DNA of 48,311 bases from the NCBI GenBank assembly GCA_016934635.1, contig JAFGSK010000068.1, positions 1 to 48,311 of the forward strand, given 5' to 3'. The stretch comes from Caldifarciminota bacterium (GTDB lineage Bacteria; Hydrothermota; Tepidihabitantia; B3-TA06). Positions 41,439 to 48,311 of the stretch are shown piece by piece; position 1 is the stretch's first letter; every line of letters begins with the position of its first letter. Both the position numbers and the translations under genes were made by a program. The notes beneath the pieces were generated by a model. That model saw only the letters and a program-made list of their open reading frames with translations, made no database searches and had not been told where the DNA came from.

Positions 41439-43232
41439 GTTGATTTCATTAGGTTTGCTGGACTGCCCTTCTGAGGCTTCCTCGGATTGCACCACCTTTG
41501 CACCAAGTTGGTCTACAGCTGCCCTTAAATGTGCCTCGGAAAGGTGCATGTATCTCTGAACACAGGACAGGCTCTTATGACCTGTCAACCGCTGTATCGT
41601 AGGTACATTGCACTTCTCCATTGCAAGGTAGGAAGCGAAGGTATGCCTGAGATCGTGAAAGTGAAAGTCCTTGACACCTGCTTCTCGGCACGCACTTTCA
41701 AAGGCTTTACGCCAGTTGCCGTAAGGCCTGCCATCAGGCTTTGAGAATACGTGGTGCGCATGAGGGTAAGCATCCCTTAAGGCTTGCAAGACAGGTAACA
41801 ACTCTTGACATATCGGAATAACCCTGCGCTCGTTGTTTTTTGTTCTCGTAAGGGTTATCTCCTCACGCTCAAAGTCAACGTTATCCCAGGTTAGCTCCTG
41901 AAGTTCACCTTTACGCATACCGGTCAAGAGAGCGGTCAGGACTATTCCGTACAGGACTTCGCTGCGGCTTTCAACGGCGTCAAGCAACCTCTCACGTTCT
42001 CTGTCCGAAAGCCACCTTATGCGGCCTGGGGGTTCCTTAAAAGGTTTAACCTTTTCGCAAGGATTCTCACCAAGATAGCCCCAGTCAATAGCCTTGTGTA
42101 ACATGTGTCTGAGTAAAGCAAGCTTGCGGTTACAGGTTCCAGCCTCTAAAGTCTTTTTCGACGATTGCATGTACCGGTCTACGTCTAGGCTCGTTATCTC
42201 AACAAGCTTCTTTTTTCCGAAGACCCTTGTCAACTCTTGCATTCGGGACTTCTCTGTACGAACCGTCTTGGGTGCCTTGTTAGCCTCTGCCCAGGATGCG
42301 TATTCCTGTGCAAGCTTGGTAAAAGTCAATCCTGGTTTCAGCCCCTGAGCTTTAAGCTCAGCCGCCTGGACAATCTCACTGCTTTTCAAAAGAGCCTGGT
42401 CTCTGTCATACTCTCCTGTAGAGAGCATCCGTCTTTTCCCGTTCAACGTGTACCTCACATACCAACGACCGTTTGACCGTTGGAAGAGTCTCACGTCAAC
42501 TGCAATCTTACCACCCTTTGTCTGAATGTCAAGCTTATGCCAATCCCCGCTTCGGATACCCCCTCTGGACGCCTTTACAGGCTTTTTTAAGCCCTCCAAA
42601 GAAGGGATGCAGGGGTTATCATACCTGTCTAGTAGTCTTTTCGGCACGCTGATTAAGGGAGGACGCTCAGGTCTGAATTCCTTGAGAACGTACCCTATCA
42701 CGTCCGGCGTCTGGATACGCTGCGTATTCACGCATACCGCGTTGCGCTCCAACGCTTCAGGGCTGCATCCGATAGTCTGTGCCCATGCCTGCCGGATTAT
42801 CCTATCAGTTACTTGGGAATCACGCTCTATAAGGCAGTTCACGTGAAATGCTTCCCTGCCCTCTACGGTAGCTATGCTTAAAAGCCCGTTATCTTCGCAG
42901 TCGGTGCCGCATACCAGGGCGTTAAGGTTGCGATAGAAACCCTTAGCATTCCCTGCAACCTGGGAATAATCTGAGGGTCTACCGTCCGATATGATTCTAC
43001 TCCTCGTTGACCGCTTGGCGTCTTTCCTGGGAGGGTATGTCAAAACAACGTAAGTGCCGCCGCTGAGGTGATCCCAAAACCTCCTAAGATATGACTCCCA
43101 CCAAGACCGATGATTGTTATTCTTAGTTGCCAACACCTCCTTAGTGTTGGTGTTTATCTCTTGTGTCTTTGAGTGGCCTCTTTGCCACGTTTTTTTTATT
43201 AAACGAAGATTCTCAACCTGTGTAGGCAACAC
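41400..43232 (-). CDS. HUH Rep-like domain fused to a tyrosine recombinase
   Basis: 610 residues, one unbroken frame. Residues about 45-225 look like a rolling-circle replication protein: YVVLTYPPR (61-69, motif 1), FHVN (129-132, where HUH is expected, second histidine replaced by N) and YVLK (181-184, catalytic tyrosine with lysine). Next comes an arm-binding domain (about 243-290), a core-binding domain (302-390) and a full catalytic domain: R440 in TGMRKGE, K465, H526-x-x-R529, H552 in TGHKS and Y561 in QRYMH. The last 12 residues are encoded by the 5' half of the tRNA gene. The GTG start follows a G-tract with little spacing, so the true N-terminus is uncertain. Confidence 0.82.
   Translation of the reverse strand: MLPTQVENLRLIKKTWQRGHSKTQEINTNTKEVLATKNNNHRSWWESYLRRFWDHLSGGTYVVLTYPPRKDAKRSTRSRIISDGRPSDYSQVAGNAKGFYRNLNALVCGTDCEDNGLLSIATVEGREAFHVNCLIERDSQVTDRIIRQAWAQTIGCSPEALERNAVCVNTQRIQTPDVIGYVLKEFRPERPPLISVPKRLLDRYDNPCIPSLEGLKKPVKASRGGIRSGDWHKLDIQTKGGKIAVDVRLFQRSNGRWYVRYTLNGKRRMLSTGEYDRDQALLKSSEIVQAAELKAQGLKPGLTFTKLAQEYASWAEANKAPKTVRTEKSRMQELTRVFGKKKLVEITSLDVDRYMQSSKKTLEAGTCNRKLALLRHMLHKAIDWGYLGENPCEKVKPFKEPPGRIRWLSDRERERLLDAVESRSEVLYGIVLTALLTGMRKGELQELTWDNVDFEREEITLTRTKNNERRVIPICQELLPVLQALRDAYPHAHHVFSKPDGRPYGNWRKAFESACREAGVKDFHFHDLRHTFASYLAMEKCNVPTIQRLTGHKSLSCVQRYMHLSEAHLRAAVDQLGAKVVQSEEASEGQSSKPNEINAPVAQTDRASDF
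41486..41512. repeat. TGCACCA iterons, left end of element
   Basis: Two TGCACCA copies 11 bases apart inside the 3' end of the integrase gene (coding for LGAKVVQ). Twenty-four of 27 bases match 47814-47840 in the same orientation. They may be arm-type integrase binding sites. Confidence 0.5.
43130..43150 (-). promoter_or_regulatory. Hairpin with a Shine-Dalgarno-like loop
   Basis: On the minus strand CCAACAC, loop TAAGGAG, GTGTTGG: a perfect 7-bp stem presenting an SD-like sequence, inside the first 35 codons of the Rep-integrase. If translation of the fusion or of a shorter integrase starts near here, the hairpin could control it. Confidence 0.35.
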
Positions 43233-43246
43233 CCCCCGATAGCATT

Positions 43247-43483
43247 CTAAAGGCTATCTTCTGTATCATCCTCAGATTCCCTGTACTCAGGGGTGTTATA
43301 AAGCTTGCCTGTAACCGCATTCAGACTCCATTGCTTCACGTTGCTACCAACGTACTTTTTTTTCCTTTCCTGTACATCATCAAACCTACTTAACCAGTAG
43401 TCTATACAGGTAGACCTATAACCAAGACGGCTTACCCGTTCGGCTCGGCATCCCGTTAGGGCTAGTAAACCAAGCCGGTTACT
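43247..43483 (-). pseudogene. Start-less frame encoding a helix-turn-helix protein
   Basis: A 78-codon open frame ends 14 bases before the Rep-integrase GTG. It reads LALTGCRAERVSRLGYRSTCIDYWLSRFDD, a classic helix-turn-helix, then KKKYVGSNVKQWSLNAVTGKLYNTPEYRESEDD. No ATG, GTG or TTG precedes the helix-turn-helix; upstream the same frame is interrupted by two TAA and two TGA codons. It could be a decayed element-encoded regulator, or be reached by frameshifting (an A8 run lies at 43357-43364). As a regulator it would suit control of the adjacent Rep-integrase. Confidence 0.4.
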
Positions 43484-43509
43484 TCATCAAACCTTCTTCT
43501 CTTTCGCTT

Positions 43510-43561
43510 AGGAATTGCGCTTATACTCCGCCGAGTGTTAGGAGGCTAAGCAACAATTCCT
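43510..43561. repeat. Nested inverted repeat
   Basis: AGGAATTG (43510-43517) pairs with CAATTCCT (43554-43561). Inside, GCTTA (43519-43523) pairs with TAAGC (43547-43551) and CTCC with GGAG. This is a 52-base branched structure in the leader of the Rep-integrase. Confidence 0.55.
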
Positions 43562-43622
43562 GTTATGAGCCTTTCTTATGTTTCCCATATCCAGGTCTGT
43601 TTCCTCCTTAAAGAAGTTAGAT

Positions 43623-43652
43623 TGTGTCCAAGGCGGTGAGACCTTGGACACA
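43623..43652. repeat. Perfect 11-bp inverted repeat
   Basis: TGTGTCCAAGG (43623-43633) and CCTTGGACACA (43642-43652) flank an 8-base loop CGGTGAGA. It abuts the 12-bp inverted repeat to its right. It is a candidate origin or operator hairpin. Confidence 0.7.
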
Positions 43653-43686
43653 TGGAATAGTACGGGAAAATAAAGTACTATTCCAT
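43652..43686. repeat. Perfect 12-bp inverted repeat at the predicted transcription start
   Basis: ATGGAATAGTAC (43652-43663) and GTACTATTCCAT (43675-43686) flank an 11-base loop. The transcript from the promoter at 43694-43721 would begin at its right end. It may be a repressor palindrome over the start site, an mRNA 5' hairpin, or part of a nicking origin for the Rep-like domain. Confidence 0.7.
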
Positions 43687-43693
43687 AACATTA

Positions 43694-43721
43694 AGAATAC
43701 ACATCTAATCGGACTTGTCAA
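43694..43721 (-). promoter_or_regulatory. Sigma-70-like promoter for the Rep-integrase
   Basis: Minus-strand TTGACA (43716-43721), 16-bp spacer, TATTCT (43694-43699). The leader to the GTG at 43232 is about 455 bases long and contains the paired hairpins, the nested repeat and the helix-turn-helix frame. Confidence 0.55.
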
Positions 43722-44303
43722 GTAAAATGAATACAATTAAGGGGAATCGCATTGTAAGTACTCAATAAATCGAAAGTTACACAGAAGCCCTACTCTTTCA
43801 TTAAGGTTTCAAACCTATCCCTAACAAGGTTCCTTTCAGGGGCAGGATTGAGCTTACGTCTGTCCCTTTTTTAGGGACTGAAAAAATACCTTACCCTTAG
43901 TCACGTAACGCTCTATAAATCATAGACTTGCACAATTTAGTTTTCTTAGTTTTCTGGTTTAGCCTTCTTTTTGATATTCCTCTGTCCGTATTTTTTCCTT
44001 ACCTTCTGCCCCAAAACGCATTCTTGATACCTCTACGTTGATTCTAGGGGTATTGTGGAAAGTACACTAACAATATTAACTCCACAACGAAATCAATAAT
44101 TCTATTCACTGCTTCCCACTGCTACCAGTCGTTGCTTTCCGTTGTTCTCAACGAATTGACCTGTTAATGCCTGTTACCAGGTGATTCAATGCTCCCCTTT
44201 TTAGGGGGTGGCATAATTCATTCTAAGTCAAGTTTACGTAACGGGCAGTTATAGTCATTCTGCCCATAACAACGTTACGTATTCAACCCTTCGGGAACTT
44301 GCC
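43722..44303. other. Non-coding, repeat-rich segment of the element
   Basis: No gene is seen on either strand. It holds GTCCC-TTTTTTA-GGGAC (43862-43878), CCCC-TTTTTA-GGGG (44194-44207), ACCTG...CAGGT around 44159-44182, and the larger inverted repeat at 44235-44281. The plus strand is rich in C/T tracts. With 43510-43686 this is the likely site of an origin of replication. Confidence 0.4.
44235..44281. repeat. Long interrupted palindrome upstream of the R-M gene
   Basis: TACGTAACG (44235-44243) pairs with CGTTACGTA (44273-44281), and GGGCAG (44243-44248) with CTGCCC (44260-44265). It lies just upstream of the R-M promoter and could bind a regulator or form a cruciform. Confidence 0.6.
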
Positions 44304-44332
44304 TTGACAAGGCCTTTAATAAAGGATATATT
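44304..44332 (+). promoter_or_regulatory. Sigma-70-like promoter for the R-M gene
   Basis: TTGACA (44304-44309), 17-bp spacer, TATATT (44327-44332). The spacer holds a small palindrome, CCTTT-AAT-AAAGG (44313-44325), that may be an operator. Confidence 0.65.
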
Positions 44333-44360
44333 ACGCCATGACATACGGAGGAGTTGAGTA

Positions 44361-47300
44361 ATGATAACCTCAGAGAACGAACGCTCTTTTCAAATTAAAC
44401 TTATCGGATGGCTTAACGAGATTCTTATAACTGCAAAGCACGTAGTAAATGAGGCAGGGGGTGAGAAGGGTGTAAAGGTTGGTGAGAAAAAGACCAACTT
44501 CCCTGACGTAATCCTCTGGTTAAATAAAGCGCAGGAGACAGCCGTTGCTACAATAGAACTTAAAGACACCAACACCTCCGTAGACGACACTAAGCTTATC
44601 TCAAACGGTGTCCCCAAAGCTAAGGCACTCAAGGCCAAATATTTCCTAACCTGGAACGTAAGGGATACAATCCTCTGGGATATATCCGGCTCAAAACCTG
44701 AGCCATTGCATCGCTACCCTCCACTCCTTACCGTTCGCACTATTGAGGACATTAACGTCCCTCAAACCCAAGAGCAAATTCGTGAACGCGCAAGAGAGAT
44801 TCTTGCCGACCTTGACGACTATGTGCAAACAGGACGCCTGCATCCTCACCCCTTTGACTCGCTTGCCTTTGCCAACTCACTGCACTATTCCGTTGACACA
44901 CTAACGCCAAGCATTAAGGATTCACTGCGCAAGAAATATTCTAAGGACAAGGCTTTCCAGAAGGGCTTTGCACTCTGGACTCGTGAGCAGGGCATTGAGC
45001 ATTACGACACAGAGGCATACTTCACTACAGCCGCCCGTCAGGTTATCTATAAAACACTTGGCCGGATTCTCTTTTACTTCGCCTTGCGACGTTGCAAACC
45101 TGACCTGCCCCAGCTTTGCCTTGACGACACTAACCTTGACCGCGCTCAGGAGATTCTACAAGGGGCTTTCGAGGAAGTGAGAGCAATAGACTACCAGGCC
45201 GTATTCGAGCCTGACATAACGGACGCCATACCTTGGAGCACTGACTCCGCAAGGATTCTTCAGTCCTTGCTTACGAACCTTGCCTACTACAACTTTGACA
45301 AGATTCCGCTTGACGTTATTGGGGCAGTTTTCGAGAATCTTATACCGCCTAACGAGCGGCATTCCTTGGGGCAGTTCTATACGCGTGAAGACCTGGTTGA
45401 CTTTATTGACGGCTTTGTGGTTCGTTCAAAGGATGATACTCTCTTTGACCCGACTTGCGGTACTGGGACGTTTTTAATGAGGGCTTACAATCGTCTTTAC
45501 TGGTTATACGATAACAAGCAACACCAAAAGCTCTTGACCCAGCTATGGGGAAACGACATAGCTCAATTCCCTGCCGAGCTTGCCACAATCAACCTCTACG
45601 TCCGAAGGTTAGAAGAGGCAAACAACTACCCCCGCATACTCAACCGTGACTTCTTTGACCTAAAGCCCTCTGAGCAGGTTGAATTTCCGCATCCTTCAAA
45701 GGGGCTTGACCCCCAATACAAGATACATGTACCCCTGCCCCGATTTGACGGCATGATGGGTAACTTCCCTTACATACGTCAGGAGCTTATTGAGAAGGTC
45801 AAGAAAGGCCACAAGCAAACGCTTGAGAAGCTTCTCGCTTTTGAATGGCTTGCGGAGTACCCTGAGCTTTTCGAGAAGCTGCCCAAGCATTCACAGTTAG
45901 TTCTTGAGCACTGGTTAGAGAACGGGGCAAAACCTGACGCGGCAGCGGCAGGCAAGCTTTTTGAGGAGGCAAAAATCAAGTTATCGGGGCAGGCCGATAT
46001 TTACGCCTATATGTTCTTTCACGCGGCAAGGCTCCTAAAGTCTGGGGGCCGCATGGCGTTTTTGACCTCCAACTCCTGGCTTGACGTTGCCTACGGTTAC
46101 GAGCTTCAAAAGTTCTTTACTTCAAAGTTCAATATAATCGCCGTGATCGAAAGCCGATGCGAACCCTGGTTCCCTGACGCGGCTGTCAACACCATAATAA
46201 CCGTTCTTGAGCGTTCGGATAATCCAAAACCGGATCACCCCGTCAGGTTCGTAAAGATTAAGAAGCCGCTTGCGGAGCTTTTGAAGTCAGACCCTTCGCT
46301 TGAGTTTCACAACCGGCATTTAAGGGTAAATGAGCTTGTTGCGAGAATAGAGGAGGAGGGGGACAAAGGCAAAGAGATTGCAAAGGGTATTTATTCTTAT
46401 GAGGATGACAACTTCCGCATAAGGACGCTAAATCAGGAAGAGCTTAGGCGTCAACTTGAAACTGAGGGGAAGGCCGTCAAGTGGGGCAAATTCCTTCGCG
46501 CTCCCGATGTGTACTTTGAGCTTATGGAAAAGCTTGGAGACAAGCTTGTACCACTTTCCACGGTCGCAGATGTCAGGTTTGGAATTAAAACGGGAATAAA
46601 CGAGTTTTTCTACTTAACTGAAGAGAAAGCCAGACAATACGGTATTGAAGAGGAATACCTTAAGCCTGTAGTAAAGTCTCCAAAGGAGATTGAAGGTCTT
46701 GTAGTTGACCCGGCAAGGCTCAGGCAGAGGCTTTTCCTATGCAATAAAAGCAAGGAAGAGCTTAGGAAGTTAGGACACAAAGGCGCGCTCAAGTACATTC
46801 AGGACGTAGGCGAAAAAGGCGCAACCAAGAAAGGTGTTAAGTGGCCCGAGGTTCCAAGCGTCCAGGGCCGCAAACACTGGTATGGGATTCAAGACCGTGA
46901 ACCAGCCCAAGTCTTAGGTCAAATGATAACAGGTGACCGTTACTTCGCAGCTTTGAATCCCTCAAAGGCGTATATAGACCACAATCTCTTTGAGTTCTTT
47001 CCATTCGAGGTTTCGCACGAACAATTATGGTCTTCTTTGAGTTTTGTGGCTTCGTTTCTGTACAGAGAGATTAACGGACGTTCAAACCTTGGAGACGGTG
47101 CCTTGAAGTTTGAAGGAATAGATTGGGAAGCTTGCATGATACCCGATCCAAAGCTTTTGCCAAAATTGAAAATTCCAAGCCGCCCAACGCCTTCAATATT
47201 TGACGAACTGAAACGCAAAGACCGTCAAGCCTTTGACAGTGCAATCCTTGAGGCATTAGGGCTTGACCCCAGGGAGTGGCTGCCCCGAATATACGCGGGG

Positions 47301-47798
47301 CTTACCGAGCTTGTTAAAGAGCGGCTTGACCTGCCCAGGATGCGGAAAAAACAAAGGGAGGTTCGCAAGGCGCGCTCGACCGAGCAGGTTATTAACGACC
47401 TCGTTAAGGATAACGAAACCGGAATAAGAACCTTTCCCCAGGACTTCTTACCCTCAAAAGTCAAAACCCACAAAGTTAGCTTGCCTGCCCCGAAGTTTGA
47501 ACGCCTGGTTGATATGGGTATGTTCCCCTATCTTGTGGCCGAAGGGAAGCAATATGACTTCAAGTCAGTACACGAGGCAAAGTTCGCTTTCTACGCTCAA
47601 AAGTCTAGCATCTATGTAATTGAAGTTCCTACCGACCCCGTTATACTTGCTAAAGTTATCAAAGAATATGAGCTATGGGCTAATACCCTACATGAAAAGA
47701 TTCACGAGGCCGCTATGGGCCGCGTTAACGAATACGCCCAGGCCGTAAGAATCACTGAGCAAGTCCTCGAAAGACTTGGCGTGAGGGTTTTACCGTAA
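44361..47798 (+). CDS. Type IIG restriction-modification enzyme
   Basis: 1145 residues. The N-terminus has a PD-(D/E)XK nuclease core: FPDVILW (D49) and TIELKD (E66, K68). The N6-adenine methylase part carries FDPTCGTGTFL (about residues 361-371, motif I) and GNFPYI (N468-F-P-Y471, a variant of the NPPY motif IV). The C-terminal 450 residues are a TaqI/Eco57I-like target-recognition and helical region. One protein thus cuts and methylates DNA; the recognition sequence cannot be told. GGAGGAG precedes the ATG. No separate controller gene is intact nearby. It probably protects the element or the host against foreign DNA. Confidence 0.87.
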   Translation: MITSENERSFQIKLIGWLNEILITAKHVVNEAGGEKGVKVGEKKTNFPDVILWLNKAQETAVATIELKDTNTSVDDTKLISNGVPKAKALKAKYFLTWNVRDTILWDISGSKPEPLHRYPPLLTVRTIEDINVPQTQEQIRERAREILADLDDYVQTGRLHPHPFDSLAFANSLHYSVDTLTPSIKDSLRKKYSKDKAFQKGFALWTREQGIEHYDTEAYFTTAARQVIYKTLGRILFYFALRRCKPDLPQLCLDDTNLDRAQEILQGAFEEVRAIDYQAVFEPDITDAIPWSTDSARILQSLLTNLAYYNFDKIPLDVIGAVFENLIPPNERHSLGQFYTREDLVDFIDGFVVRSKDDTLFDPTCGTGTFLMRAYNRLYWLYDNKQHQKLLTQLWGNDIAQFPAELATINLYVRRLEEANNYPRILNRDFFDLKPSEQVEFPHPSKGLDPQYKIHVPLPRFDGMMGNFPYIRQELIEKVKKGHKQTLEKLLAFEWLAEYPELFEKLPKHSQLVLEHWLENGAKPDAAAAGKLFEEAKIKLSGQADIYAYMFFHAARLLKSGGRMAFLTSNSWLDVAYGYELQKFFTSKFNIIAVIESRCEPWFPDAAVNTIITVLERSDNPKPDHPVRFVKIKKPLAELLKSDPSLEFHNRHLRVNELVARIEEEGDKGKEIAKGIYSYEDDNFRIRTLNQEELRRQLETEGKAVKWGKFLRAPDVYFELMEKLGDKLVPLSTVADVRFGIKTGINEFFYLTEEKARQYGIEEEYLKPVVKSPKEIEGLVVDPARLRQRLFLCNKSKEELRKLGHKGALKYIQDVGEKGATKKGVKWPEVPSVQGRKHWYGIQDREPAQVLGQMITGDRYFAALNPSKAYIDHNLFEFFPFEVSHEQLWSSLSFVASFLYREINGRSNLGDGALKFEGIDWEACMIPDPKLLPKLKIPSRPTPSIFDELKRKDRQAFDSAILEALGLDPREWLPRIYAGLTELVKERLDLPRMRKKQREVRKARSTEQVINDLVKDNETGIRTFPQDFLPSKVKTHKVSLPAPKFERLVDMGMFPYLVAEGKQYDFKSVHEAKFAFYAQKSSIYVIEVPTDPVILAKVIKEYELWANTLHEKIHEAAMGRVNEYAQAVRITEQVLERLGVRVLP

Positions 47799-47804
47799 TC
47801 CTTC

Positions 47805-47840
47805 TGCACCATAATTGCACCACTTTTGCACCACATTGGT
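47805..47840. repeat. TGCACCA iterons, right end of element
   Basis: Three TGCACCA copies start at 47805, 47816 and 47827, exactly 11 bases apart. The part from 47814 matches 41486-41512 (24 of 27). Read on the minus strand it encodes GAKVVQ, as the integrase does, so it may instead be the remnant of a second integrase tail. Confidence 0.55.
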
Positions 47841-47875
47841 AGTTTTTAGCGTGTTATCCCCCAAAGTTAACCAAG

Positions 47876-48311
47876 CTAATTCACCACCACAACCTTCCTA
47901 GAGAGCGTCGTGCCCCCCGCCTCCATCCTCACGATATAAACGCCAGAAGGAATCTCGGCGTTGAAGGTAGCCGACCCGTATCCCCTAACTTTCCTCGCGT
48001 CCACACGCCTGCCCGAAAGATCGAACAAGGTCAGGGTGCCGGTGTGGTCTTCGGGCAGGGAGTAGGAAACCTGGAGAGGCGTAGTCATCGTAGGTCTAAC
48101 ATCCAGGGTGAGGAGTTGGGGGTGTGTTACGGGCGGTTCGGCGATTGCGGTGAAGTGCAGTTCCTTGGTCTTCTCGTCGTCTGCGTCGGATTCATCGGGT
48201 TCCATTACGGTGTAGATGCGGAGAAGGTAGGCGCCGGTGTCCTGTGGTATGAACTCAGAGAAGGGGATAGTATCCTCGGTGTCTGCGGGGAGAGACCAGT
48301 CAATGGAGTCG
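47876..48311 (-). CDS. C-terminal end of a secreted protein with sorting module (partial)
   Basis: The frame is open from the right edge (DSIDWSLPADTEDTIPF...) to a stop at 47876, so only the last 145 or so codons are in the window. The final 85 residues (LQVSYSLPEDHTGTLTLFDLSGRRVDARKV to SGVYIVRMEAGGTTLSRKVVVVN) are a type IX-style sorting/FlgD-like module. The part before it (IPQDTGAYLLRIYTV) looks like an Ig-like domain. The ATG at 48205 is internal. This is chromosomal sequence on the far side of the element. Confidence 0.8.
   Translation of the reverse strand, partial: DSIDWSLPADTEDTIPFSEFIPQDTGAYLLRIYTVMEPDESDADDEKTKELHFTAIAEPPVTHPQLLTLDVRPTMTTPLQVSYSLPEDHTGTLTLFDLSGRRVDARKVRGYGSATFNAEIPSGVYIVRMEAGGTTLSRKVVVVN

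Larger units (their letters stand above)
41365..47840. mobile_element. Integrated element: Rep-integrase fusion, candidate origin, type IIG R-M
   Basis: About 6.5 kb between tRNA-Arg and the iterons at 47805-47840. It contains one integrase-type gene (minus), a divergent restriction-modification gene (plus) and a 1.1-kb non-coding region with many inverted repeats. No capsid, portal or conjugation gene is present. The left junction is in the tRNA gene. The right junction is inferred from TGCACCA iterons, because no second copy of the tRNA half is found before the next chromosomal gene at 47876. It may be a small integrative plasmid-like element or a phage-satellite-like island. Confidence 0.6.

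Overview
The window (48,311 bases) looks like a chromosomal piece from an uncultured Gram-negative bacterium of the FCB type, possibly a WOR-3/Stahlbacteria-like candidate phylum. The evidence is indirect. Many secreted proteins end in a type IX-style C-terminal sorting module (NPF, a short beta-sandwich, then GVYF), and one protein is a PorV/PorQ-like outer-membrane barrel. TTG and GTG starts are frequent, each behind a good Shine-Dalgarno. No rRNA or ribosomal-protein gene is present, so the taxon stays an inference.

Region A (1-470) has no protein gene. It holds direct repeats and a run of hairpins whose stems differ but whose loops carry the same GACYGCARGGA sequence, closed by a terminator-like hairpin; this may be the 3' part of a small RNA that binds a CsrA-like protein. 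Region B (471-19,972) is an accessory-looking array, almost entirely on the minus strand, of about twenty tightly packed genes. It contains five methyltransferases (one split by an in-frame amber codon), GNAT acetyltransferases (one a remnant), several nucleotidyltransferase-fold proteins, two flavodoxin-fold proteins, adenosine deaminase, a beta-lactamase-fold hydrolase and duplicated helix-hairpin-helix proteins. One plus-strand M1-like metallopeptidase interrupts it.

Region C (20,050-41,120) encodes exported proteins. Four tandem arylsulfotransferase-like paralogues (minus) are followed by a PKD-repeat protein, a caspase-like lipoprotein (plus) and a beta-propeller protein (minus). A tight four-gene plus-strand operon comes next: two IgGFc-binding-like proteins and a propeller protein that share one C-terminal half, then a PorV-like barrel fused to Ig-like and OmpA domains. 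This operon looks like a set of surface adhesins with a dedicated outer-membrane/peptidoglycan anchor.

Region D (41,365-about 47,840) is an integrated element beside a tRNA-Arg(UCU) gene. Its integrase is a 610-residue fusion of an HUH-Rep-like N-terminal domain and a complete tyrosine recombinase; its last 12 codons and stop lie inside the tRNA gene. A 1.1-kb intergenic region full of inverted repeats separates it from a divergent 1145-residue type IIG restriction-modification enzyme. TGCACCA iterons at 11-bp spacing occur near both ends. The Rep-integrase fusion with its candidate origin is the best candidate for a new system here. Region E (47,876-48,311) is the 3' end of another secreted protein with a sorting module, running off the window.

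Fourteen sigma-70-like promoters can be read by eye, most with TTGACA and a 16-bp spacer. All protein names come from motifs and recalled family resemblance; no database search was run.
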